Program-made: the position numbers and the translations under genes
Origin: Streptomyces ipomoeae 91-03
GTDB lineage: Bacteria > Actinomycetota > Actinomycetes > Streptomycetales > Streptomycetaceae
DNA length: 64,000 nucleotides
Direction: 5' to 3'
NCBI RefSeq assembly: GCF_000317595.1
Contig: NZ_AEJC01000191.1
Location: 19,708 to 83,707 of the forward strand
Shown here: in pieces, positions 32,368 to 40,450 of the stretch
Numbering within the stretch: position 1 is the first letter of the stretch
Layout of the letters: each line of letters opens with the position of its first letter
Notes under the pieces: generated by a model
Seen by the model: the letters and a program-made list of their open reading frames with translations, nothing else
Databases searched by the model: none
What the model was told of the DNA's origin: nothing

Positions 32368-33272
32368 TCACAGCCACTCGTTGATGGCTGCGACCAGCAC
32401 GGTCGCCTCGTAGCGAACTGCCAACTTGTCGTATCTCGTGGCGACAGCGCGGTGCCGCTTGAGGCGATTGATTCCGCACTCGACCGCGTGGCGCTCCTTG
32501 TAGTCGGCCTTGTCGAACTTAGGTGGCCGGCCGCCGTGGGAGCCGCGGTTCTTGCGGTTGGCGATCTGGTCGCGCTTCTCCGGGATCGTGCAGCGGATAC
32601 CGCGCTTGCGCAGGTAGGCACGGTTCGCGCGGGAGCCGTACGCCTTGTCGGCACGCACCTTGTCCGGCCGGGTGCGCGGGCGGCCCGACCCGAGCCGGGG
32701 CACCCGGATGCGGCCCAAGACCACCTGGAACTGCGGGGAATCACCGCGCTGTCCTGCCGTGATGACCAGCGACATCGGTTTCTGGGCCTGCTCGACCGCC
32801 AGGTGGAGCTTGGTTGTCAGCCCGCCCCGGGAGCGTCCGAGCCCGTGGTCGTCGGGCTCGATGAACACACCGCCTGGCGGCTCGATCTGCAGATCCCCTT
32901 TTTGCGGGCGCCGGCCGCATGCTGGTGGGCGCGGGCGATGGTCGAGTCCACCGAGACGTCCCAGGTGATCAGTCCCTCGGCGTCGGCCTGGGCCTGCAGC
33001 TGTTCGAAGATGCGGTGCCAGGTGCCGTCCCGCTGCCAGCGGCGGAACAGGCCGTAGACCGTCTCCCACGGGCCATAGCGCTCGGGCACGTCCCGCCAGG
33101 GAGCACCGGCGCGGGTGCGCCACCGTATGCCGTCTATCAGTTGCCGCTTGGTGTGCACCGGTGGCCGTCCAGGCTTCTTGCCGACCGGGAGCAGGGGCTC
33201 CAGCTTCGCCCACTGTGTATTCGTCAGATCATGCCGCCCCACGAAGTGGGATCTTGACACATCAAGATCCAC
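32368..33272 (-). CDS. IS5-family transposase, two frames joined by -1 frameshift
   Basis: The first frame (from GTG 33272 to a stop at 32817) reads [23 protein letters not shown]...[19 protein letters not shown] and the start of the DDE core ([16 protein letters not shown]). It ends just after RKKG. The second frame (stop 32368) continues with [31 protein letters not shown] and [16 protein letters not shown], giving the remaining catalytic Asp and Glu. The C-AAA-AAG-G slippery site near 32903 joins them by a -1 shift. GTG 33260 is another possible start. The element therefore looks functional. Confidence 0.85.
33249..33270 (-). promoter_or_regulatory. Hairpin over the transposase start
   Basis: GGATCTTGA and TCAAGATCC are perfect 9-bp arms around a 4-nt loop at the right end of the element, next to the GTG start codons. 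Such hairpins protect IS elements from translation of transcripts that enter from outside. Confidence 0.6.
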
Positions 33273-33286
33273 ATATGAAACGCACC

Positions 33287-35383
33287 CTAGTGCCCCGCGT
33301 CGGCGGGCCGGGCGCGCACCAGCGTGCCCGGCTCGCTGCCGAGGTCGTACATCTGCCACATGAGGAGTTCGCCACCCTCGTTCGGCTCGATGGACATGCT
33401 GCCGTTGGCGCCTCTCTCGCAGGCGTCCTCTCCCTCGCTGTCGTCGTCGAAGCCGACGATCTGGGGGCCGTACCAGATGCCGTCGTTCACCGCGCTCAGC
33501 GTCTGGGTGTACTCGCAGCCCGGGGCGAAGTTGTTCCGCGTGACGATCTCGCCGCCCACGGCGCTCTGCTCGATGGTGAGGAACCTGCCCATACGGTTGC
33601 CCTCCAGGTCGACGAACTCCCATCTGCCCAGGAACTCCTCGGGGATGGGCGAACCGCCGGTGGCGGCGCGGAAGAGTTCGAGCGAGGAACCGTCGCCGGT
33701 CCACTCGACGCTCTCGTCCTCGGCCAGAAGCCTGATCGTCTGCTTCGACGGCGGCGCACCGCACTCCTCCCGGTTCTCGCCCTCGACCGTCTGCTCGTCC
33801 TCCCAGCGGGCCTCGCCCAGTGTGATCGAGTTCCCGTCGATCGACCGCAGTGAACTGCGGGCCCGGCAGAGGGAGAAGTAGCCGAGCCGCGAATAGACCG
33901 CGAGCGGCTGCCCCCGCGCGCCCGCCCGCAGTTCGATCCGCACCCGAGGCGTACGGACCATCCCGTCGCTGGTCTTCTCCTTCCCTTCCCAGGCCCCCAC
34001 CAGCGACTTCGGCATGCGTTCGGCGGTGGATGCCCGCGTGGCGGAGGCGGAGGGCGAGCCGGACGGGGAGGGGGAGGCCGACGCCGAGGCCGACTTGGAC
34101 GGTGACGCGGAGGATGTGGCCGAGGCCGTTGGATCGCCGGTCCCCTTCGCCCCCTGCTCCTTCTCCCCGTCCGGCCGTAGTACGACGAAGACGACCGCCG
34201 CGATGAGCACGGCCAGCACGGTGCCGAGAACGGCCGCCCGCCGCCGTGCCCGGGAAGGCTTGAGGCCGGAGGGGGGTGCGGGTGCCGGAGTCCTCGGGTC
34301 GGTCGGAGTCGGAGCGGGTGCCGGAGTCTTCGCGTCGGCCGGAGTCGGAGCGGGTGCCGGAGTCTTCGCGTCGGCCGGAGTCGGAGCGGGTGCCGGAGTC
34401 TTCGCGTCGGCCGGAGTCGGGGCGGGGGCCGGTGTCGGTGGCGATGTCGACCCGGGCGCGGCGGCGTCGAGGACCGTCGGTTCCGGGCCGTCCGTGTCCA
34501 GGAGCCGTACGGCGTGGTCGGCGAGTCCGGCGAGGAGTTCGGCCGGTAGCCAGGCGGCGTCGGAGTCCGGGGTGCGCGTGCGGTCGATCAGCTCGGCCAC
34601 GGTCGGACGGGCCGCCGGGTCCTTGGCCAGGCACTCGCGGATCAGGTCGACCAGGTCCTCCGGTACCCCGGTGAGGTCGGGCTCGTCCTGGGCGATGCGG
34701 AACATGAGGGCGTGGAGGCCGATTTCGGAGGTGCCGAAGGGCAGCCGGCCGGTGGCGGCGTAGGCGAGCAGGGAGCCGAGGGAGAAGACGTCGGAGGCGG
34801 TGGTGACGCGTTCGCCGCGGACCTGTTCCGGGGACATGAAGCCAGGGGAGCCGATGACCGCGCCGGTGCGGGTGAGACCGCCGCCGGTGACGGTGTCGAG
34901 GGCGCGGGCGATGCCGAAGTCGATGACGCGGGGGCCGTCCGCGGTCAGGAGGACGTTGGAGGGTTTGAGGTCGCGGTGGACCAGGCCGGCGTCGTGGATC
35001 GAGGTGAGGGCGAGGGCCAGCCGGTGGCCGAGGGCCCGTACGGAGGCGGTCGGCAAGGGCCCGTACCCGTCCTCCACGACCGACTCCAGGGAGGGTCCGG
35101 GCACGTACTTGGTGGCGACCCACGGCACCTCGGCCTCGGTGTCGGCGTCCAGTACGGCCGCCGTCCACTCCCCGCCGACCTTCCGCGAGGCCCGCACCTC
35201 CCGCGCGAACCGCTCCCGGAACTCCCCCTGCCGCGCCAGCTCCCCGTGCACCAGCTTCACGGCCACGATCCGCCCACCGGGCGCCCGCCCCAGATAGACC
35301 CGCCCCATCCCACCGGCCGCGAGCCGCCCTACGAGCCGGTACGCGCCTATGTGCGAGGGGTCCTCAGCGGTGAGTGGACGCAT
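33287..35383 (-). CDS. Ser/Thr protein kinase, membrane-anchored, with sensor domain
   Basis: 698 aa from ATG 35383. The kinase domain (residues about 10-270) has RLAAGGMGRVYLG, VAVKLV, HRDLKPSNVLL, DFGIARA and GSPGFMSPEQ. A Pro/Ala linker with 12-residue PAPAPTPADAKT repeats leads to one membrane helix (VLGTVLAVLIAAVVFVVL). The extracellular part has Ser/Ala-rich sequence, then two strand-rich units; the second starts IPEEFLGRWEFV. A related IPEEFLGTW unit ends the kinase at 42129, so both belong to one paralogous group. The IS element abuts its stop codon and leaves the protein intact. Confidence 0.93.
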   Translation of the reverse strand: MRPLTAEDPSHIGAYRLVGRLAAGGMGRVYLGRAPGGRIVAVKLVHGELARQGEFRERFAREVRASRKVGGEWTAAVLDADTEAEVPWVATKYVPGPSLESVVEDGYGPLPTASVRALGHRLALALTSIHDAGLVHRDLKPSNVLLTADGPRVIDFGIARALDTVTGGGLTRTGAVIGSPGFMSPEQVRGERVTTASDVFSLGSLLAYAATGRLPFGTSEIGLHALMFRIAQDEPDLTGVPEDLVDLIRECLAKDPAARPTVAELIDRTRTPDSDAAWLPAELLAGLADHAVRLLDTDGPEPTVLDAAAPGSTSPPTPAPAPTPADAKTPAPAPTPADAKTPAPAPTPADAKTPAPAPTPTDPRTPAPAPPSGLKPSRARRRAAVLGTVLAVLIAAVVFVVLRPDGEKEQGAKGTGDPTASATSSASPSKSASASASPSPSGSPSASATRASTAERMPKSLVGAWEGKEKTSDGMVRTPRVRIELRAGARGQPLAVYSRLGYFSLCRARSSLRSIDGNSITLGEARWEDEQTVEGENREECGAPPSKQTIRLLAEDESVEWTGDGSSLELFRAATGGSPIPEEFLGRWEFVDLEGNRMGRFLTIEQSAVGGEIVTRNNFAPGCEYTQTLSAVNDGIWYGPQIVGFDDDSEGEDACERGANGSMSIEPNEGGELLMWQMYDLGSEPGTLVRARPADAGH
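34285..34428 (-). repeat. 36-bp tandem repeat coding for PAPAPTPADAKT
   Basis: Units at 34321-34356 and 34357-34392 are identical, with a close copy at 34393-34428 and a degenerate one at 34285-34320. The period is twelve codons. It lies in the linker between the kinase domain and the membrane helix. Confidence 0.9.
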
Positions 35384-35431
35384 AGCACCGGATCTTCGCA
35401 CAACACGCCTCGGACGGTGCCCGCTTCCGGC

Positions 35432-36082
35432 TCAGCTGAAGACGATCATCGAGCCCTGCGCCAGGCTTCGGGTCGTCGCCGCGTGGAGGCCCAGCCAGAC
35501 ATGGCGTTCCCGGGCGAAGGGGCTGGGATCGTACGGCGCCGGAACGGCCGGTTCCTCCAGCTCGGTCGGGGCGAGGGGGGCTTCGGGCGGGGCCGGGGGG
35601 TTCGCCGGGTCGATGCCGATCGCCGGGGCCACGAACTCCAGTTCCCGCAGCAGCGCCTGGGAGGAGCCCAAGGGGCCGCCACCGGCGAGGAGTTCTTCGT
35701 CGGCGAGCGGCTGCGGGAAGTCGACCGGGACGTACGCGCCGGCGTGGTCGTAGTGCCAGACCAGGTGCGACTGCTGGGCCGTCGTCTCGAACATCTCCAG
35801 CAGCTGCTCGTAGTCGCCGCCCAGCTCGTCCACCGGGGTCACCGCCAGACCGCACACCTGGAGCAGATAGGCCCGGCGCAGGAAGTGCAGCGCGTCGTAG
35901 TCGAAGCCCGCGACCGGGGCGACGTCGCCGGTCATCCCCGGCATGTACTGGAACACCGGCACCGGTGGCAGCCCGGCCTCGCCCAGCAGCTTGTTGTAGA
36001 GCGCGAGTTCCTCGGCGAAGGGATTGTCGGGCGTGTGGCACAACACGTCGACGAGCGGGACCAACCAGAGGTCACAGGCCAA
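35432..36082 (-). CDS. Conserved hypothetical protein
   Basis: 216 aa from TTG 36082: ACDLWLVPLVDVLCHTPDNP then FAEELALYNKLLGEAGLPP, later FDYDALHFLRRAYLLQV and a C-terminal HVWLGLHAATTRSLAQGSMIVF. TTG is favoured because AGGAG lies 7 nt upstream; ATG 36109 and GTG 36139 have no ribosome site. The sequence is acidic, soluble and strongly conserved as I remember it, but no function is known. It lies 48 bp downstream-oriented from the kinase start, on the same strand. Confidence 0.8.
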   Translation of the reverse strand: MACDLWLVPLVDVLCHTPDNPFAEELALYNKLLGEAGLPPVPVFQYMPGMTGDVAPVAGFDYDALHFLRRAYLLQVCGLAVTPVDELGGDYEQLLEMFETTAQQSHLVWHYDHAGAYVPVDFPQPLADEELLAGGGPLGSSQALLRELEFVAPAIGIDPANPPAPPEAPLAPTELEEPAVPAPYDPSPFARERHVWLGLHAATTRSLAQGSMIVFS

Positions 36083-36139
36083 AAGAGAACTCCTCGCGTC
36101 ATCCGGCATGCCACGCACGGTACGGAGCGGTTCGCGCAC

Positions 36140-36356
36140 GGCACACAGTGGTCAGGGAAGCGTAGTCGGTGGGGGCCGCTTCAGTCCCCTTCGTGCGGAC
36201 CCCTACGGGGTCGGTGTGCGGGTTCCGGACGGTGTGGTGCGGGGGCCGAGGGCCGGCGCGGGTTCTGTGGGTTCGCGTACGGGTCCACGGGGGCCCGAGG
36301 CCTCCACGGGTTCCCGCTGAGGCCCTGGTGATTCTCGCGTGACTCTCGCGCCTGTC
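36140..36356. other. Intergenic region
   Basis: 217 bp between the conserved hypothetical and the glycosyltransferase gene. It contains GACCCCTACGGGGTC (about 36198-36212), a short perfect stem, near the 3' end of the glycosyltransferase gene that might serve as its terminator. Nothing else recognised. Confidence 0.35.
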
Positions 36357-38918
36357 CTATGCGGTCTCGTGCAGGTCCCATACCCACACACCGCCCACCC
36401 ACCTACCCGGATGGCCGACCAGCTTGTCCACCGTCGCGCGCAGCTGCTCGTCGTACGTCTGTGGGACGAGGACGAGTGCGCCCGCGTGCCAGTAGGCGAA
36501 GTCGCGGCGGGCCTGGGCCCGCCAGTTCTCGCCGATGACCGGGAGTTCGCCGGTGTAGCGGACGTCGCGCAGGAGGTTGGAGGTGTGGCGGGGGGCGGCG
36601 CCGTAGATGCCGGTGCGGTCCTCGCCGAAGGGGCCGTTGAAGTAGCCGCCGGGCATCCGGAAGGCGAAGTCGGCGGTGGTCTGCCAGTGCAGTGCCTCCG
36701 CGTTGCCGGCGTCCGGCAGCGGGACGGGTACGAGGGTCTCGCCGGCCTCTGTGTCCACGTACGACTTCCATGTGCCGTCCGCGATGAACGCCGGGACCTC
36801 GGGCCGCTCCATCGACGTCAGCGGCGCGGGGACGATCGGGAGCAGGGCGAGGGCGATCGCCATGAAGCCGGTGTACCGGGTGCCGAGGCCGTTCGTCGCC
36901 GCGAGGCGTTCCCAGGCGAGGGCCAGCAGCATGCCGAGCACGGGGGCGCAGATCATCGCCACCCGGCTCTCGATCACCGCCTCGAACAGCGGTTTCTCGG
37001 CGAGCAGCGTCCAGGGGCCGGGGACGACGAGGTCCGTCTGCGGCAGGCGGATCTTCGTGCCGAGGGAGAGGACGGCGGCGGCGAGCGCGGTGAAGGCGAG
37101 CGCCTTGACCAGGGGGCGTTCCCAGAGGCGTACGACGATGCCGAGGGCCAGGAGGACGAGGGGCCAGCCGTAGAAGGCGTTCTGTTCGGTGGGATTGAGG
37201 GAGAGCGCGTCGGCGCGGGCGCGGTCGCCGGCGAGGAGGGAGCGTTCGGCGAAGGAGAGGAGGGCGAGGGGGCTGTTGCCGGTGTTGTCGCCGTGGGCGA
37301 TGTCCGAGTAGCTCTGCGGGCCGAAGAACTGCCAGGAGAGCGGGAAGCCGACGAGAGGCATCGCCACCAGGGCCGCGATGCCCAGCCCCGTCAGCAGGGG
37401 GCGCCAGCAGGCGCGGGCCACGTCCTGCCGCACGACGGCGTACGCGGCGGCGAACAGCAGCATCCCCATCGCGGCGAGCAGCAGCGGCTCCTCGCCGAGG
37501 AGGATCTGGTACGCCGTCATCAGGCCCAGGACCACCCCGTCCCGTACCGTCCGCTCGCCCGTGCACAGCCGCAGGGCCCGGTCGATGATCAGCGGCAGCA
37601 TGAACAGGACGACGAAGTTGGGGTGCGCGTTGGCGTGGCTGACCATCGGCGGGGCGAACGCGGCGAGGACCGCTCCCGCGAAGGCCGCGCCCCGGTGCCG
37701 TACGACTCGCTTGACGAGCAGCCAGTACCAGGCGGCGGCCGTCGCGGCGAGGCCCAGCGTCATCACCAGGGCGAGGGAGACGGCCGGGCCGAGCGTGAGC
37801 GTGACCGGGGTGAGGGGGACCGACAGGCCCAGCATCACCGTGTTGGCCATCAGGTTCACGCCGTCCGGGAAGCCCTGGGCGGTGGTGAAGAGGGGGTTGC
37901 GGAGATGGACGAGGTTGTCGGCCGTCACCGCGAAGAACCACTCCCACTGGTTCTGGTCCTGGAGGGAGTCCGGGAGGTAGCGGCCGTTCGGATCCGGCCA
38001 GCGGCCGGAGTGGAGGGCCAGGGAGAGAAGGAGGAAGAGGGTGAGCGCGGCGGCGTCGGCGGGGCGGAGGGAGCGGAGCGCTGCGCGGAGTGCCGGGCGG
38101 GGGGATCGGGGTGAGCCGGGTGCGTCGAGGGAACGGGGGGCGGGTGTACGGGTCTCGGCTGTGCGGGGCTTGGTCGTACGGGTCCGAAGGATGGCGAGGT
38201 CGGTCAGGGATCGGGCGTAGTCGCGGGGGCGGATCTTCGAGCCCGGCTGGTGGGACCAGCGGATGGGGACCTCGGCGACGGGCCAGCCGCTCTGCCGGAA
38301 ATGCCGGAGTATCTCCACGTCTATCGCGAAGCCGTCGAGACGGGAGGCGGCGAAGGCCTCGCGGGCGCGGTCGCCGTCGAGGAGCTTGAAGCCGCACTGG
38401 GTGTCGCGGATGCCGGGCACGGCGAGGCCGCGTATCAGTAAGTTGCCGGCGCGGCCGAGGGTTTCGCGCAGCCGGTGTTGTCGCTGCTCGACGTTGGCGC
38501 CGGGGGCCTCGCGGGAGCCGATCGCGGCGGAGTTGCCGTCGGCGAGGGCCTTGTCGAGCCGTTCCAACTCGTCGATGGGGGCGGCGAGATCGGCGTCAGT
38601 GAGCAGGACGCGGCGGCCGTACGAGGCGCAGACGCCGAGGCGCAGGGCGTGGCCCTTGCCGCGGTTCTCGGGGCCGCCGGTGATGAGCTGGACGCGGGAG
38701 TCGCGGGCGGTGAAGGCGGCGACGACGTCGCGCGTACCGTCCGTCGAGCCGTCGTCGACGACGATGACCTCCCAGGTCGCGGCGGTCTCGGTCGCGGCGA
38801 GATGGGCGACGATCGCGTCGAGGGTGGGGCCGAGGCGGCCCTCCTCGTTGTAGGCGGGGATGACGACGGAGAGGTCGACGCCGACATGGGGGCCGACGCC
38901 CGCGGGGGGCGTGGTCAT
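36357..38918 (-). CDS. Bifunctional glycosyltransferase/polytopic membrane protein
   Basis: 853 aa. Residues 1-250 are a GT2 family domain of the dolichyl-phosphate glucose/mannose synthase type: LSVVIPAYNEEGRLGPTLDAI, WEVIVVDDGSTDGT, NRGKGHAL, LTDADLAAP. Then come about ten membrane helices (from ALTLFLLLSLALHS) with large periplasmic-type loops, resembling GT-C mannosyltransferases. The fused order implies that a polyprenyl-phosphate sugar made by the first domain is used by the second for cell-surface glycosylation. ATG 38918 overlaps the GntR stop (ATGA), so both genes are co-transcribed. Confidence 0.88.
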   Translation of the reverse strand: MTTPPAGVGPHVGVDLSVVIPAYNEEGRLGPTLDAIVAHLAATETAATWEVIVVDDGSTDGTRDVVAAFTARDSRVQLITGGPENRGKGHALRLGVCASYGRRVLLTDADLAAPIDELERLDKALADGNSAAIGSREAPGANVEQRQHRLRETLGRAGNLLIRGLAVPGIRDTQCGFKLLDGDRAREAFAASRLDGFAIDVEILRHFRQSGWPVAEVPIRWSHQPGSKIRPRDYARSLTDLAILRTRTTKPRTAETRTPAPRSLDAPGSPRSPRPALRAALRSLRPADAAALTLFLLLSLALHSGRWPDPNGRYLPDSLQDQNQWEWFFAVTADNLVHLRNPLFTTAQGFPDGVNLMANTVMLGLSVPLTPVTLTLGPAVSLALVMTLGLAATAAAWYWLLVKRVVRHRGAAFAGAVLAAFAPPMVSHANAHPNFVVLFMLPLIIDRALRLCTGERTVRDGVVLGLMTAYQILLGEEPLLLAAMGMLLFAAAYAVVRQDVARACWRPLLTGLGIAALVAMPLVGFPLSWQFFGPQSYSDIAHGDNTGNSPLALLSFAERSLLAGDRARADALSLNPTEQNAFYGWPLVLLALGIVVRLWERPLVKALAFTALAAAVLSLGTKIRLPQTDLVVPGPWTLLAEKPLFEAVIESRVAMICAPVLGMLLALAWERLAATNGLGTRYTGFMAIALALLPIVPAPLTSMERPEVPAFIADGTWKSYVDTEAGETLVPVPLPDAGNAEALHWQTTADFAFRMPGGYFNGPFGEDRTGIYGAAPRHTSNLLRDVRYTGELPVIGENWRAQARRDFAYWHAGALVLVPQTYDEQLRATVDKLVGHPGRWVGGVWVWDLHETA

Positions 38919-39616
38919 CCGGCCTCCGCTTCCCCGTTCGCCGGGTTTTCCACGAGGGTCAGGGAGTATTCGTCGTACCCGGCGACGATCTGCCGCGCGG
39001 TCTGGGCGTCGCGGCGGGTGAGGGCGTCGACGAGCTCGGTGTGGCGGGACCAGAGCCGGCCGCGGAGGTCGTCCGCGCGGCGCAGGTGCTGGACCGCGCA
39101 CACCCAGGACTGCACGCGCAGCCGGTGCAGGAAGTCGGTGAGGTAGGGGTTACCGAACAGGGAGGTCAGCTCGCGCCAGAACCGCAGGTCGTAGCCGATG
39201 AGGATGTTCAGGTCACCGGCGGTCGCGGCGCGCCGCGCCTCCTCGCCGCGGCGCTGGACCCCGGCGAGCGCGGCGGCCGTACGGGGGTCGACCTTGCGGT
39301 CGCCGATCCGGCGGAACATGCCCTCGCCGACCAGGACACGGGCCTCGACCATGCTGCGGTAGTCGGCCACCGAGTACTCGTGGACCTGGAAACCCCGGTG
39401 CTGTACGGCCTCCAGCAGGCCCTGCGCGGACAGGTCGACCAGGGCCTCGCGCACGGGCGTCGCCGACACCCCGTACTGCTCGGCGATCTCCTTCACCGTG
39501 AACTCCTGCCCCGGCTTCAGACGGCCGGCCAGCACCTCGTCACGGAGCGCGTCCGCGAGCTGCTGCCGCAGGGTGCTACGGGTCACGGCGCCATTGCCAC
39601 CGCCGGTGCCGGGCAT
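38915..39616 (-). CDS. GntR-family regulator (FCD type)
   Basis: 233 aa. An N-terminal winged helix (LADALRDEVLAGRLKPGQEFTVKEIAEQYGVSATPVREALVDLSAQGLLEAVQHRGFQV) and a C-terminal helical FCD domain (RRGEEARRAATAGDLNILIGYDLRFWRELTSLFGNPYL...LWSRHTELVDALTRRD), with conserved metal-site Asp and His residues. Coupled to the glycosyltransferase gene, an unusual pairing. ATG 39616 chosen; an upstream GTG at 39688 would add 24 residues. Effector unknown. Confidence 0.92.
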   Translation of the reverse strand: MPGTGGGNGAVTRSTLRQQLADALRDEVLAGRLKPGQEFTVKEIAEQYGVSATPVREALVDLSAQGLLEAVQHRGFQVHEYSVADYRSMVEARVLVGEGMFRRIGDRKVDPRTAAALAGVQRRGEEARRAATAGDLNILIGYDLRFWRELTSLFGNPYLTDFLHRLRVQSWVCAVQHLRRADDLRGRLWSRHTELVDALTRRDAQTARQIVAGYDEYSLTLVENPANGEAEAG

Positions 39617-39776
39617 CGTGGTCTGGGTCCCCCATCCGCGTACGGGTACGCATTCCTGTGCGTGCTCTCTGTGTTCTCTTACGAGCACGTCACCTTACGC
39701 GTTCGGGTTCGAGCGAGGAGTTTTTGCCCCACTGTGCCGACTCGTGCGGCTCGTGGACCCGTGTGGGCGTGTGGGG

Positions 39777-40379
39777 TCAGCGTTGGTAGAGCTGCCACAT
39801 GGCGAGTTCGGTGTCGTGTGCGCGCAGGTGTTCGACGGCCGCCGAGGGGGTGCGCCGCTCGGTGAGTTCGTAGAAGAAGAACAGCGGGGCGAACACGCTC
39901 GCGTAGCCGAACGGGGCGCCGGTGGGGGCGATGTACATGCTGGCGCCGGCGTCGAGGAAGGCCTCGGCGAGCGCGGGGTCCCCGGTGTCGCAGCCGGTGG
40001 CGAGGGTGACGCTGCCCGGCAGGCGGAGATGTTCGCGTACCCGGTCCGGGCCGACGGCGCCGTTGAACGGCTGGAATTCGGCCAGTTCCTCGGCGACGTC
40101 GTCCATCAGGATGCGTCCCTCGTCGCCGTGGCAGGACAGGATCACATACGGTGCGATCGGTCTCGTGCCGTCCAGCGCCGCCACCAGATGGCGGGGCTGG
40201 CCGACCCGCAGGTAGTTCACCTGGACGCCGAAGACTTCCAGCCCCTCACGCAACGGACGCGCGGACCCGCCCTGGATGTCGATCAGATCGACCTCGGTCC
40301 AGGCCAGGCGACCGGCCTGGACCTCACGTATCCGCGACGGACGCTGAGTCGCCAGCCACTCCTCTTCTGTCCTGTGCAT
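39777..40379 (-). CDS. Hypothetical protein with a caspase-like His/Cys pair
   Basis: 200 aa from ATG 40379. A strand followed by H84 in YVILSCHGDEGRI and a second strand ending with C130 in VTLATGCDTG gives the His-Cys geometry of clan CD (caspase/CHAT-like) peptidases. It then has a GASMYIAPTGAPFGYASVF region and ends in a helix. No pro-domain or membrane helix is visible. The GTR/YPE flanking genes give no clear clue. TTG 40406 is an alternative start. The assignment is from motif spacing only and could be chance. Confidence 0.65.
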   Translation of the reverse strand: MHRTEEEWLATQRPSRIREVQAGRLAWTEVDLIDIQGGSARPLREGLEVFGVQVNYLRVGQPRHLVAALDGTRPIAPYVILSCHGDEGRILMDDVAEELAEFQPFNGAVGPDRVREHLRLPGSVTLATGCDTGDPALAEAFLDAGASMYIAPTGAPFGYASVFAPLFFFYELTERRTPSAAVEHLRAHDTELAMWQLYQR

Positions 40380-40450
40380 CACCTGGCCAAGATGCCACGG
40401 CCACAACCGTCGGCCCCGCTGATCGCGCGAATCCGGCCGGAGTCATCGCC

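Larger units (their letters stand above)
32346..33287 (-). mobile_element. IS5-family insertion sequence, 942 bp
   Basis: Terminal inverted repeats begin GGGTGCGTTT on both ends (32346 onward, and reverse complement from 33287), with a TA dinucleotide on each side (32344-32345 and 33288-33289) as target duplication. It carries one transposase split over two frames. It sits between purA and a kinase gene and overlaps the last base of the kinase stop codon. Confidence 0.9.

Noticed and set aside
32817..35168. 783-aa minus-strand frame joining the transposase start to the kinase gene region
   Set aside because: It is the transposase first frame extended backwards through an out-of-frame part of the kinase gene; the IS boundary at 33287 cuts it.
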